Shown piece by piece: positions 1-12,400 of a DNA stretch of 64,000 nt (position 1 is its first letter; every line of letters begins with the position of its first letter). The DNA is from Whitmania pigra (taxonomy: Eukaryota > Annelida > Clitellata > Hirudinida > Haemopidae), in NCBI GenBank assembly GCA_021613335.1, contig JAJTWR010000236.1:1422501-1486500 (forward strand). The letters are read 5' to 3'. The notes beneath the pieces were generated by a model, which saw only the letters and a list, made by a program, of their open reading frames with translations, was not told the origin of the DNA and searched no databases. Made by a program: the position numbers and the translations under genes.

Positions 1-261
1 TCTGTATGATCACTAAACAATGATCCTCCGATAAAAAGTCATGGCCCCGGTAGACCGTTGATCCACAGTGCAAGGATTATCGGGTCCGGCCTTGCTTGCC
101 GGGATTCTACCGGTGTAGCTTCGGTCTTGTCATTGATATAAATATCATGTTAGTAATATTAATAATAGGATATTTATCGACTATAAACTGTTCTATTTTT
201 GTTGTTGATGTTGTGAGTGTTCGTATTGTCAAAAGTTATTAACAGAGAAGAATTTGTCACT

Positions 262-314
262 GCGTCATCATCATCATCATCATCATCATATCATCATCAT
301 CATCATCATCATCA

Positions 315-386
<72 letters not shown>

Positions 387-401
387 ATCATCATCATCAT
401 C

Positions 402-433
<32 letters not shown>

Positions 434-454
434 CATCATCACCATCATCATCAC

Positions 455-527
<73 letters not shown>

Positions 528-536
528 ACAACATCA
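262..536. repeat. (ATC)n trinucleotide microsatellite
   Basis: About 270 bp of nearly pure TCA/ATC repeats with a few single-base phase slips and ACC variants. It reads open in several frames as Ser, His, Ile, Asp or Met polymers, so open frames over it are artefacts. No gene signals are seen in the flanking 1-260, which contains a GC-richer patch at about 35-125 of unknown origin. Confidence 0.95.
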
Positions 537-689
537 TCATTGCTTGAAAACACGGACATAACACGCACACAAGAAGATACAACACGCACGAATACGACAT
601 GCAACGTTAGCGACAGCATTAAGATTCAGTTGATGTGGCTTAGGTGAATCTAATCGCCTATGAAATGACCTCCTCCAAATGATAAGGTT

Positions 690-1235
690 AAGCGGTCGGT
701 ACATTTTCATGACGATGATGAGGATGGCCAAGATGATGGCTGTGATGATGACGACGACGACGACGATGATGATGATGATCGTGATGACGACGATTACGCT
801 GATGATGATGATGGCGATGATGACGATGACGACCCATTAAAATACTTAATTTATTGATTACTATCGAAAAATAAATTATAATTAAATAATAAGTCAATTT
901 CATTATAATTGGCTAAAGCTCAAATAATTATTTAAAGTGACTATCCTAACCAGAATATTATTGTCACAATCATCTTCATCATCATCACCATCATCATCAT
1001 CGCCATCATCATCGTCATCGCCGTCGTCGTCATCGTTGCCAATAAAAATAGTATTAATAGCAACAAATACAACATAAAGAACTCACCTCGGCCAAAGTTC
1101 CAAGCGTCTGTCGCTGTTGATGTTGTCGTTGATGTTGTTGTTGATGTTGTTGATGTTGTTGATGTTGTCGATGTTGTTGTTGTTGTTGTTGTTGATGATG
1201 TTGTTGTTGATGTTTCTGTTGTTTTTGCTTTCAAA
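690..1235. repeat. Degenerate GAT/GAC and GTT/GAT microsatellite cluster
   Basis: Three imperfect trinucleotide tracts separated by AT-rich DNA: GAT/GAC-rich at about 706-833, CAT/CGT-rich at about 970-1038 and GTT/GAT-rich at about 1117-1225. The base mix and interruptions suggest old, decaying microsatellites. Open frames on either strand encode low-complexity polymers only. Confidence 0.85.
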
Positions 1236-1356
1236 GCAACGACGGCGACGACGAAACACGACAAACAACGAATCATCCAAATCGACCGTCCAATTGCTTC
1301 TCTAGGCATGCCGACCGTTATTGAAACAACCGTGGTTTTTTTCTAAAGAGCTTAAT

Positions 1357-1655
<299 letters not shown>

Positions 1656-2037
1656 TTCTTGTCCGACATAAATGTCATATTTATAAGAAATAGTTCAACC
1701 GGTAACATCCGAAAGTGTATATACAATTGCCGATGCCATCTTAAAATGCAGTATCTTACATTATTGCATAAGAATTATAACATCTTCGACTCACCACAAT
1801 CCTTAAACGCCTTAAACATTACTATTTGGTTATAAATTATAATGGTTAAACCTATACAAATGACATTGTATCTTTTCCGCAACAAATCGATCCAAACAGC
1901 TACAACGGGATACAATCGATAATACAATTTCAAAAACTCATCACCGATACGAAATCATAGGATTTCTGCCTTAAACTCTTGAAATGTAAAATACCCACTA
2001 GTTTTTTTGTTTTTTTTATCGAACAGTATACCTAATA

Positions 2038-2240
2038 CCCTGTTCTATACCTACATGCGAAATGCATACCGTCATACCGTTAGCATACCGAACGTACAAT
2101 ACGCAGCGCAAGATACGTCAGTACAAAATGGTATATCGGTACATCGAGATATACAAAGTACCGTGCAAAGCGGTATGCCGGTATTACAATATACAATACT
2201 AGTAAACAAGACTCCGATCGATACGAGAAGAGGTTAATAA
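2038..2240. other. Short-motif-rich segment with many TACCG/CGGTA words
   Basis: A 200-bp stretch in which TACCG and its complement CGGTA, with GTATA/TATAC words, recur at irregular spacing on both strands. It is unlike the surrounding microsatellites. It could be a relic of a small satellite or transposon subterminal repeats. A GC-richer patch follows at 2255-2415. No coding signal is supported. Confidence 0.3.
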
Positions 2241-2714
2241 GTCATAAGAGCCGTTCCGATAGCCCGGATTAGGAGGAAACCAAGTGAGAGTTGAGGAGGC
2301 TGGGAGATTTATACCGTGGCGGCTTGAAAAGGACGATGCCGTGCACGCAACAAACCGACTCTCCGTTGCCTGCCGTCGAACGGACCTTTTTCGATGGTTT
2401 TGATCGCGAGGCATTGATTTACTGAAATTAGCTTAAGAATTATCGTTATTGAGACATTGTTATTAATATTTAGTATATTATAATCATTATTATCACTACA
2501 TTAATTATTTATATTATATTATTAATTATTAAATTTTTATAATGCAATTGTGGTTTGTACTTAATCACTATCGGTACATTCTTGTTACTGGTAATTCAAC
2601 AACTCTTACGTGATAATCAGAGTTGCATTGATACGTAATTATATAAATATATAAATTATGAGTCTAAAGTATTACAAGTCATGTTATGAAATAAATGTTA
2701 TTATTTTGGCCATA

Positions 2715-2845
2715 ACTATCACCGCCATCATTATCATTATCGCAGTCATCGTCATCATCATCATCATCGTCGTCGTCGTCTTCGTCTCCATCCCCGACGT
2801 CATCATCATCATCGTCATCACCATCATCGTCTTTCCATCTGAAGA
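2715..2845. repeat. Imperfect ATC microsatellite
   Basis: ATC/GTC-rich tract; the reverse strand reads as poly-Asp. Nothing gene-like is attached to it. Confidence 0.8.
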
Positions 2846-3065
2846 CGTCCACCGCTCCAGTGGATGGCTGACAAAATATCAGATCCAATGGATAGACCGG
2901 CAAAAAAAAATAATAATAACAGGAAACCTGCTCGCTACGAACCTGGTTGACAACTTTCGATTTGGGTCAGAATATCTTCTTACCAGGGCCTTTCATTTGG
3001 TATCAAAGCGTTTGTGGTTATTGCTATTGTTATTGTCGTTTTTATATTATTTTTAATAATAAGTA

Positions 3066-3222
3066 GAATGAATGAATGAATGAATGAATGAATGAATGAA
3101 TGAATGAATGAATGAATGAATGAATGAATGAATGAATGAATGAATGAATGAATGAATGAATGAATGAATGATGAATGAATGAATGAATGAATGAATGGAA
3201 TGAATGAATGAATAAATAAATA
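3066..3222. repeat. (GAAT)n tetranucleotide microsatellite
   Basis: About 38 tandem GAAT units with two small interruptions near 3170 and 3196, ending in AAAT units. The following 3230-3900 is AT-rich with no exon I can support. Confidence 0.95.
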
Positions 3223-3907
3223 ATGTTTAATGAAATTATTTATAAATATTAATTAATTGTTAACCTGGCTCAAATGCTCCGATATCTATGTCTTCAGAAT
3301 ACTTGGAGATGAGTGGGTAGTCAACATATTTCATGCTTAAGTTAAGCGTAGTTGGCAAATGAGTCCATTTTTTACAACATATATGTTGAGCGCATTTGAT
3401 TTAATACACGGCTTTGTCTTGCAATGCTTCCAGTGCTTAGTTATCCAGTATGGCTTTGTGATTATGTTTATTGCTGCTTTTCCATTGGACATCAGATTTC
3501 ACCCCCAATCAATTAGAGGGAAATCTATTGAGTGATACGTTGAATGGTCTCTTGCTAAATTGAACGTCTCTGAATTTTTTGTGCCAGAGCAAAGACACTT
3601 ATGATGTAACTGAATGCAGGTTAACTATTTGTCAGGATGGCATTTATTAAAGAAATTACCTTTTGTTTTTAATGTTATTATCCTTTCAGATGTCAAACTT
3701 ACTCTCTACCTCCATTTACACGTTATTACTTCGTGTCTTACTACCGGCAGATATTCTGAGCATGACGGGCTTTTGTAATAGCATTTGAGGTAAGGCTTTT
3801 GTTATTTGCAAAAATAGTTTAAAAAAGATTAAGACGGCAATAGTTTCGTTCGTGGTGTCTAGGTAATCGTAACGACTCGTCAATATTATCTTATCTGTCT
3901 CTGTTTG

Positions 3908-4058
3908 ATGAGTCTCAGCCGACTCATTCCAGACGCTTCCAAAATAGTAAAGTTAAGAAGTCAGCAAGGAAAAGCTCTTGCGGACAATATCGATCTATTC
4001 AGTCTCTTTGATTTTGTCAAACAGAAAATAAACAAATACGCCAATGAAAGTCACACAG
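3908..4058 (+). CDS. Possible isolated first coding exon, unidentified
   Basis: An ATG at 3908 opens 50 codons of mixed, coding-like composition (starts MSLSRLIPDASKI) ending at a good donor, G|GTAAGA, with phase 1. It is compatible with the first exon of a plus-strand gene. I found no convincing downstream exon before the minus-strand gene at 4.5-6.1 kb, so it may be a relic or a chance open frame. No family is recognised. Confidence 0.25.
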
Positions 4059-4489
4059 GTAAGACCAATTTCATTGGATACTACTAAAGGAACAATTAGA
4101 TAAAATATTGTTTTTGAAAATTTTTTACTACTAAAGGAACAATTAAACAAAATATTATTTTTGAGAATTCTACAAAACATTGACATATTGATTCATTGAT
4201 AAATGTTCAAGAATCTTAAAGAAATGTTATAGAATCATGACTATACAAAGACGTTCCTCAGTAACCTGAAAAGGGAAAATATTAACTATTAATTAATAAT
4301 TCGGAAACACATACTGCCTCATCTTGAATCGTATTTAACCTCATCAACTTCTTCTCCATTAATTAATTTGGTCAATCCTTCCATTAAATGCTCATGGTGC
4401 TTGGGCAGAAATATGAAGGGACTGCAATAAACGATTCATTTAAATTTTGATAATAACTCATAATAATTCACTCTCGCTACCATTTCTCA

Positions 4490-6072
4490 AATGTTTTTTT
4501 AATGAACCATGGAATGTGACCACGTTTTTCTGGGTGGCACAAGACTTCAATTAAGATTTGCATAATTGGATTATGAAATGACTTCAAAAACGCTTCCGCG
4601 TACATATCCTTGTCTAAAGACCCTAACTTGATAACGAAATGAAATTCCAGTAAACTTTTCAATTTATAAAACATAAATAATAATTACTAATTGTTATTTA
4701 ATATAACTAACCTTAAAAAGCTTTGTGAAATGTACAAATACGGAATTCAGAATGCTAATCACTTCAAGACTTTTCATGAATTCGTCGTAAACAAAGAACT
4801 TCTCGTGTGTGTATTTGTCCGAGGGTTTTTTTACATCGTCAGAACACGTCAAGTCTTCAGCATTGACGTTGTCATCAGATTTGAAAATGTTTTCAGGAAG
4901 ATATGGCTCGAAATGATAGTCATGATATTTATCAATATCATTCAAAAGATCATTTGGGTAATGAACCTTTAAGATTGCACATCAAAACAAATAATAATAA
5001 TAATTAATCGCAAATAAAACATAATCAAATAAAGTTTCAATAATTTTCTTACGCATATTGTCAGCAGATAACTTAGGAAACATATGAATTCTGCGCCGAC
5101 AACTTGGAAAATTCTCACGAAACAAATTTCAAGTGTTTCTGCGGATAGATACAAGTGAGAAATATCCTTGAATCTTTGAAGCAAATCATGAATGCGGAAA
5201 AGTCTTTGAACAGGATCACGTACGGACGTCAGGTAGGCGTGAAGGTGTTCCAAATGATAAGTTATACCGTCAGGTACCTCACTTAAGGTGGGACCCAAAT
5301 AATATTTATGATATAATGAATTCAACAACATTTGTACGTCAGATTTGTGGGAATCTTTCTGAAAATAGCATTAGCTTATTGTGAAATGGTTTTAAACTAT
5401 TTCCATGTAATAATCTATTTTCAGGTTTTAATTTAGAGATTTTAGAAATCAAAATGAATATCAAACCTCTCTTTGTAAGGTATAATACTTCAGGTAAGTA
5501 GTGGTTTCATCAAGTGTAGCTGGAAATTGTGCGCAGCTCAATCTCTTAAATATACTAGTGGCTGACAAGAAAGCATTTAGAAATTAGAAACAGGAAAATC
5601 ATTACTTCAAAATCATTATTTCACCTTGACTTGCAATCCATGACGTGACTCTTCTCTCCTCGATATTTTCACATTGAGGAATATTTTTGAGTTTCATAAA
5701 AAATAACATTTTCTTTAAAGCTGGCGTAATTAAAATTTAATATTTATTAATTATCTCTCTAGTTTAAAGAAAAGTGACAAAAAAAATACTGGTGTCTCTG
5801 AAAAAATGTCTTCCAAGATAGTATACATTCTTCGTGAAAGCAACTTTGTATATTTTCAGTGCTCTGCAGACGTTAACATAGCATCTTGTTCCAATTAATT
5901 TGTTCAAGCACCTGCACATATAATGAATTAGTGGAATATTTATTACGAATCTGGTGAGGTTATTTGCACTTAACGATAACGCCCGATCATATCCAAGAAT
6001 GTTGGTCAACATCTTATATGGTAAGTGTTCAATCATTTTCAGAAATGTGTTGTCCACGGTTTTGTCCATCAT
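4490..6072 (-). CDS. Unidentified multi-exon gene, probably an alpha-helical protein
   Basis: Coding exons read on the minus strand as 6072-5827, 5712-5625, 5561-5467, 5358-5053 and 4966-4712. All have GT-AG borders and matching phases, giving 330 codons from the ATG at 6072. A further well-composed open segment (about 4650-4490, ending in a stop at 4477-4479) looks like the last exon. Its only visible acceptor (GAAAAG near 4648) does not fit the phase of the exon before it, so the 3' end is uncertain: a missed exon, a sequence error or a decayed end. The protein is rich in Leu/Phe/Tyr helices (for example YLTSVRDPVQRLFRIHDLL) and has an acidic stretch in the fifth exon. No signal peptide, catalytic motif or known domain is recognised, so no function is assigned. 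Confidence 0.5.
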
Positions 6073-6611
6073 CCTGTTTACCTATTAAATAGCAATCACA
6101 TACATCATTTTATTAGTTAATTTATCTTATAATGAAGCTTATAGTTAACAGTAGAGATGGGAAGGAACCCAAACTCAGTTCCAAAGAACCCAACCCTCAA
6201 TTGTTTATTGCAAGAAGTCGAGCAGGTTAATTAGTTAGTTACTTAGGTTAATTAAGAACTCGAACAGAATTAGAACCCATATTTCATATTTCGAGGTTCT
6301 TTTCTAAGAAAATCTATGAAAAGTTAAACTTAAAATATTTTTTAATCATTTTTTGGGGTTGTAAATGAAAGTATTTGTTTTGGCCTATTCAGTGCGCGAC
6401 ACGTGTCTATGTGAAGGAACATTATATTATTATTTTATATTTACACAGAACAATCATAGTGACAACTACGGAAATCATATTCACACCACAAGGCTTCTGT
6501 CACTGTAAGATGCTTAAATGCTTTGCAGATTATATAAATGATTTGAAAATGAAAAAAATACGAGAAACTGGAACATATGTCAAAAGTGAGTTAACACACA
6601 TTGCGCTAGCT

Positions 6612-6795
6612 TCAAGGAGGTAATTTGGGGAGTGGGGTACATTACTAGACGCAAAAGAAGGTCATCACATCATATTTCGCGAGGGTTTGCTTCCTCCCCT
6701 GAATTTTGGCTAGAAACAAAAAAGGGTCGTCTTCTCAAGCTGTATGAGGGTTTGCTTACCCCCTTGGAAAAAGCTGAAATTGCGTCCCTGGCTAT
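6612..6795. mobile_element. Short non-autonomous DNA-transposon-like element (MITE), copy 1
   Basis: About 180 bp that matches, with divergence, the inverted segment at 16715-16862: shared blocks include GTAATTTGGGG, CGAGGGTTTGC and GGTCGTCTTCT. The right end reads GAAATTGCGTCCCTGG, which is the inverse of the CAGGGACGTAATTT end of the second copy. This suggests terminal inverted repeats based on CAGGGACG. The left end here is degenerate. Target-site duplications were not resolved. Confidence 0.55.
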
Positions 6796-7874
6796 ATTGT
6801 TGATTTTTTGCACAATTTTCATGAAATTAAATTCCAATTCGTAGATGATTGGGACTGACATTTTCGCGAATCGAGTTAACAGTATACATAAAATAGAGAG
6901 TTTAAAGCGTTGTGATTGAATAACATAAAATCGAATAAACTCTGTCCACAAAATGATTAAATTTACAAAAACCTTTAAAAAGTTGGAACTTACAAAAAGG
7001 TTTAAACTGAAATATCTGTTCAATGTTATATTTTCCATCAGTTGTCTTTTTATGTTTTCCGAAATATTGTCTGCATATAATTTAGAAATTTTAGACGTTA
7101 AAATAATCGTGAAATTAAAGTTAAAAATGAATTATGGGCGTGCATGGGCTGATCTCCTTCACGAAGTGTTGGAGGAAACCAGTGGCGGATTTAGGGGAAC
7201 CGGGGAGGCCATGACCCTTCCCGTGATTTGGAAAATATAAGAACAAATTAATTAAATCTATTAATTACAGTGCGCGCCCACCTACTAATGGTGCCGAGGG
7301 TTGTAAAGTGTCGCATTTGCAAACCAGCCTGCACTATCAGAAAGCTCATTCGTCTAATTGTAATTCCAAATATCAAAACTTCCAAACTAACCCGATATTG
7401 GCGTAGCAGTCACATCATTTGGATATAGTAGATCGTCGATTTCAAACAGACTGGTATCTGATACGGCAGGTAATAAGGAGCTGGAATGTAACATCATATC
7501 GAGTATACATCGAGGCATTGTATTTGTTGTCGTTTTGATATGCAATTCAACTTATGGATGTTTTCTAAATGCAACTTTGACCGTTACGTGCATGTTTGCA
7601 AACCAGCTTGCGCAACCACAAGAATGGAAATTGAGCGCCATGTAAATGGTTAACAAAGCGAACTGATGCTATTTCTGGCGTTTGCACAAACGCGTCGCAA
7701 TTACGAGACGTTGATATGACATTTAAAAATATTTTAGCATATTATTATGATCAATTAAATGTTTGCTATTGAGAATAAAAATAAAAAAGTTAAAAAAATT
7801 TATATTCATATAAATGCATAATAAAAAAAAATTCATATTTGTAACGATTTAAAAATGAAAGAACAGAAATACTA
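6796..7874. other. No gene seen
   Basis: AT-rich, with short open frames of low coding quality. A CAGTGGCGGATTTAGGGG string at 7183, resembling the outer end of some DNA transposons, has no matching inverted partner nearby. A GTTTGCAAACCAGC-like word occurs near 7320 and 7588. Confidence 0.4.
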
Positions 7875-8163
7875 TCAAATAATCAAATGTACAGACTTAT
7901 AATATATTGAAATTGTTTTCAAGTTGTCCAAACTCTGTTGTGGCATCTGAAATAAAACATTGAAATAACAACAAATCTATTTATGAAGAACTTCTAACTA
8001 ACCGGTAATTGTGCTTGGTATGCATTGTTAAAGTCATTGTAAATTTGATCTAACGTTTTAAAAACTGAATAATAGAAATGTTTATTGTTACGATGGCTAC
8101 ATTGCATCACACCATCAAAATATTACCTGATATGGCATCACTTCCATCATCATTGTTCGACAT
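7875..8163 (-). CDS. Tiny three-exon gene, 56-aa product, unidentified
   Basis: Minus-strand exons 8163-8127 (ATG at 8163), 8064-8003 and 7946-7875 (TGA). Donors G|GTAATA and G|GTTAGT and acceptors TTCAG fit in phase (1 then 0) and give 56 residues, starting MSNNDDGSDAIS and with a middle part rich in Asp, Asn and aromatics. An acidic N-terminus followed by an amphipathic helix would suit a small complex subunit, but I do not recognise the family. Introns are short (about 60 bp), like those of neighbouring genes. The gene is too short for standard open-frame searches. It is supported only by splice-phase agreement and coding-like composition, so it may be spurious. Confidence 0.4.
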
Positions 8164-9456
8164 TGTTGCGACCGACACCAAAAATATCACGTGTTACTGA
8201 GCACTGTCACAGCTCGCAGTTGATCTCCAGATAAGAAACAGACTACCAAATACCTTCCAACTCACAATTAGGACCCTACTCCCCTTATCTTTTATTGATA
8301 CATTTGTGGTCTGGAAAATAATGTGTCATATTTGTTGTCATATAGTTTTACAAAATACTATAATAATATAAAAATAATATAATATAATAAATATATTTTT
8401 ACAAAAGGAACGAGATTCGGTATCCTACAACATGATTTAATTTAAGATTTAATAGTAAACTTATCAAGGCTCTTTTAGAATTTGTTAGAATTATTATATT
8501 ACTTTATTTGAGAAATAAGTACAAGTTTAAATAAGAGCTTCAATATTAAAAGTTACGCGTGTTTAGGTGTATTTAAGAACCAGCCGATCCTATCTATTTA
8601 ACCAATTAGAAGAGACTGGTATACTGATAAAAGTGATGGCATGGAACCAGTGGCGCGGCAATTGTTTTTGACGTCCCATCCTCCGTTGGCCCCTGGTAAT
8701 TCGTTAACCTTCAAAATTTTTGAAAGCCCTCAAGTACTTATTTTCATGGAACTACTCAAAGTTCTAATTTTATACCGCTGACCAGATGCAGAAAGGATCG
8801 AAACTAACCGGTCCAGTGTGCCAAAAATGTATCAGAGTAGCTTATAATGGTCTGTGCATGGCACTTTTGGGTTGATTTCGGAGATGCGCAAAAGCTGATC
8901 CTGCACATCCTAGCGTTGGCCTGCCATAACAGCAATATTGTCAAATGCCTGGCCATAGCAGTCACCAATCTGGGTTCAAGTTAAGCTGGTGAAGTGCGCT
9001 ACAAGAGTTTTCAAATATTTATTTTCATTATTGATATGTTTAATTTTGCTACGTTAATAAATTCTTTAAATTTATCGTTGTGTTGTATTTCTATAAAGCA
9101 GTTTGGTTAACAAGTTATTTTCTATTTAATTAGAAGCGAGACCACGCCTCTTTACCTGGATAACATGAATAAAAAGAAACTAAACTCCAGCCGTATAAAA
9201 ATCAAAATTAATATTAATTATTGTTTTTTAAACCAAAATGTTTTTTTTATTAAATTGTATCAAGTTCATTTAACTAAATGTTTTAGATTGCAAATCGAAA
9301 GTGGAAAAACATAAAGCTACATGTCGCGACGTAAATATTTATTTTCGGAACGATTTCCCGATTTCATTTTTTGTGAAAGCGTTTGGCGGAATATTAGACC
9401 TGATTTAAGTGATTTTCGAAATGTTTTATAATTTTTGAATATAATCAAATTTTACA
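8164..9456. other. Intergenic region upstream of POLK, no gene seen
   Basis: AT-rich DNA with no exon I can support. It must contain the promoters of the minus-strand mini-gene and of POLK, but no clear TATA or other motif decides their positions. Confidence 0.4.
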
Positions 9457-12400
9457 ATGGCACAAGAAATTAAAACGGATGATTGCGAACTGCATAATGC
9501 TGATATCATCACAAACGATTCGAAGATGTCAGAACGTGAGTCAGTGGACACTAAAATTATGCTCCTTAATGACAACAAGGCAGGCATGGAAGGCTTAGAC
9601 AAAGAAACCATCAACAAAATTATTTACGAAGCTTCAAAAGGTTTATTGATGTAATGTAGATTCATCTAATCTAGTTATAAAAATTTGATTCACATACTTC
9701 AATAATTTGAATTATTAGAGTTTTGACAATAAGTTATTCTTAAAAGGTTCGTTATATTTTGAAAATGAGCAACGAAAAAATGCCATACTGAAGGCTCGAA
9801 TTGAGAATCAGCAGAAGCATGCACGAGAAATAACACTTGAGCAACTGGAAGCAAGCTTCTCAAAGGTTTAGCATCAATCAATTTAGACAAATTTATTAGA
9901 CTAACTCGCATATTTGCACAACATTAACTCAGAGTCTGAGATATTCCTCACTTCTCAATTCCTTACGACAGGCAGACGAGATGATCGAATCATTGGAGAA
10001 AGAGAGAGATTTGTCAAGAACGATCGTTCACATTGACATGGACGCCTTCTATGCCTCTGTGGAAATTCTTTCCAAGCCTCACCTCAGAGACGTGCCTATG
10101 GCTGTAGGGAGCAACCACATGTTGGTATGGTCATTGATGCTGCTGGAATGAGACTATGGAAGATTATTACTAATATTATCACTATTATTATTTTTATTCT
10201 TGGAATCAAATTCGTGTTAGTGAGTTAGTGTGAATTAATTACATCTGAAAGTCCAATCGTTCCCTTTCGACAGTCGACATCCAATTACGCCGCTCGAAGG
10301 TTTGGTGTGAGGGCAGGGATGCCCGGCTTCATCGCCAAGAAACTCTGCTCCAACCTGGTCATCCTGCCCTTGAACTTTCCCGAGTACAAGAGGTACAGCG
10401 CCCTGTTCGGGAAGGTTCTCTCGGAATATGATCCCGATTACTCCAAGATGGGCATGGACGAGGCCTACCTGGACATAACGGACCACCTGAGAGAAAGAAT
10501 GAAGCAGATGTCCACCAACAGTAGGATGGCTTTTGATATGACTTTTATTGATTATGATTTAGATTACTGTTTATTTAATTAAATGAGCCAAATAACTTTT
10601 GTTACCCATGCTCGCACTGGATTTTATTTCTGTAAAGATAGCTTAGCAGCTTAGTGCTGTTGCACTGAATTGTGCATATTTAATCGGTTGTCTGATTAAT
10701 TATTCACGATGACAGGATGTAATGTCAATATTGGGGAGCTTGAATTAGAGGTGGTCGATGAGATGAGGCGGAAGATCTTTGAACTCACCAATCTCACCTC
10801 AAGTGCAGGTGAGTCATGCGTAAATATCAGCCGTGCTAATCTGTTATCTATTAATGTTTATTAATAATAATATTAATTAATAATAATGATGATAATAATA
10901 ATAATAATAATAATACTAATACTAATAATAATAATGCTTATTTGCATGCAAATATTTGTTTGCTCTGCCACTTCCAAACCTAAGAAGCTCATTCATTTGC
11001 TCATTCTACCTATTAACATAACGTATGTGTAAGTCTATTTGAAATCTATTGTATTAACACTTTGATTTTGACATTTTTTAGGAATAGCTCCCAACTCCAT
11101 GCTTGCCAAGGTATGCAGCGACATCAACAAACCGAACGGCCAGTTCAGGATCGAGAGAACGAAGGAGGCTGTCCTTGAATTCATTAGGGACCTCCCTATC
11201 AGGAAAGTAGGAATTGATTATGATAATCTTTTTTGTTAATCGTGCTAGTCCTATTATTATTACTATTATTCTAACTATATGATTGATAATCACTTTCTAA
11301 TAATATGCATAATCTATGTTAATGTCATGCTAATTTTCAGTATGTTAATTTGCATGGCTTTACCATAATGACTTCAAAATTAGCTTCCATTCAGATATCT
11401 GGCATAGGAAAGGTGTGCGAACAGATGCTGAAATCCTTGGACATTCACACCTGTGTTCAACTCCTGGAAAAGAGAGCTCTGTTGTACCAGCTGCATTCCT
11501 CCACATCTTTTGAACATTACATGAGGGTCGGCCTTGGGGTCGGGTATGGTAAGGTCGAAAGGTCAGACCCGGTGCAAAGTCATTATTTAAGAATTATATA
11601 AGTTGTTTCTTTTTTTGTTAAAATTGTAATGGACTAATCTTTTAGTGTATTTAGTAACTGTAATTACAATATTAATATTGTTATTAGTATAGATATTAAT
11701 GTATTTATTTTTATGTTTCTGATGGTACATAAGCTTATTATATATAAACAAAAATATGGATATTATTATATATAGGAAAATTACATTCCTGTGATGGACA
11801 AAGAAGGTTAATGATATATAATATATATATAATATTATATATAGTATATATAATATATTATTATCAAATTCTTTTTATTTCCTCAGGGACTCTGAGAGAA
11901 AATCCATGAGCGTTGAGAGGTTGGTATTTTGTTTGTCAATGAAAACCTAACCGTTAAATAACTTCATGCTATTGTATGGCTAATAACTCATTATAATATA
12001 ATTACAGTAGCCATGTAATGCGATGGCACATAATAGTCTAGCAAATAATAATTATGTAATAACAATAGCAGCATTAAGATAAAATTATAGTGATTGGGTA
12101 GTGTAATGTCAAGTAAGTTATGTAGCGTGATTACATGTAATAGTTATGTAACTTAATGGTTGTATGATGTACAAGTAGTATCGTGTAATAGTTCCTTTAT
12201 GTAATGAAACTGAATATTCACATAAACAAAAATGTCAGAACATTCGAAGATACCAGCGACCTGATACAACTGACGGAAATCTGCGAACAACTCTGCAGGA
12301 ACCTCGTCGATGATTTGAGTGCAGAAAATTGGGCAGTGAGTTTCTCGAGATGATGATCATTATTTTGATAATGATTTCATTAGTTTAATGAATCTTATTA

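Noticed and set aside
7183..8665. Two CAGTGGCG strings that could be the ends of a hAT-like transposon
   Set aside because: They are in direct, not inverted, orientation, with no transposase remnant or target duplication.
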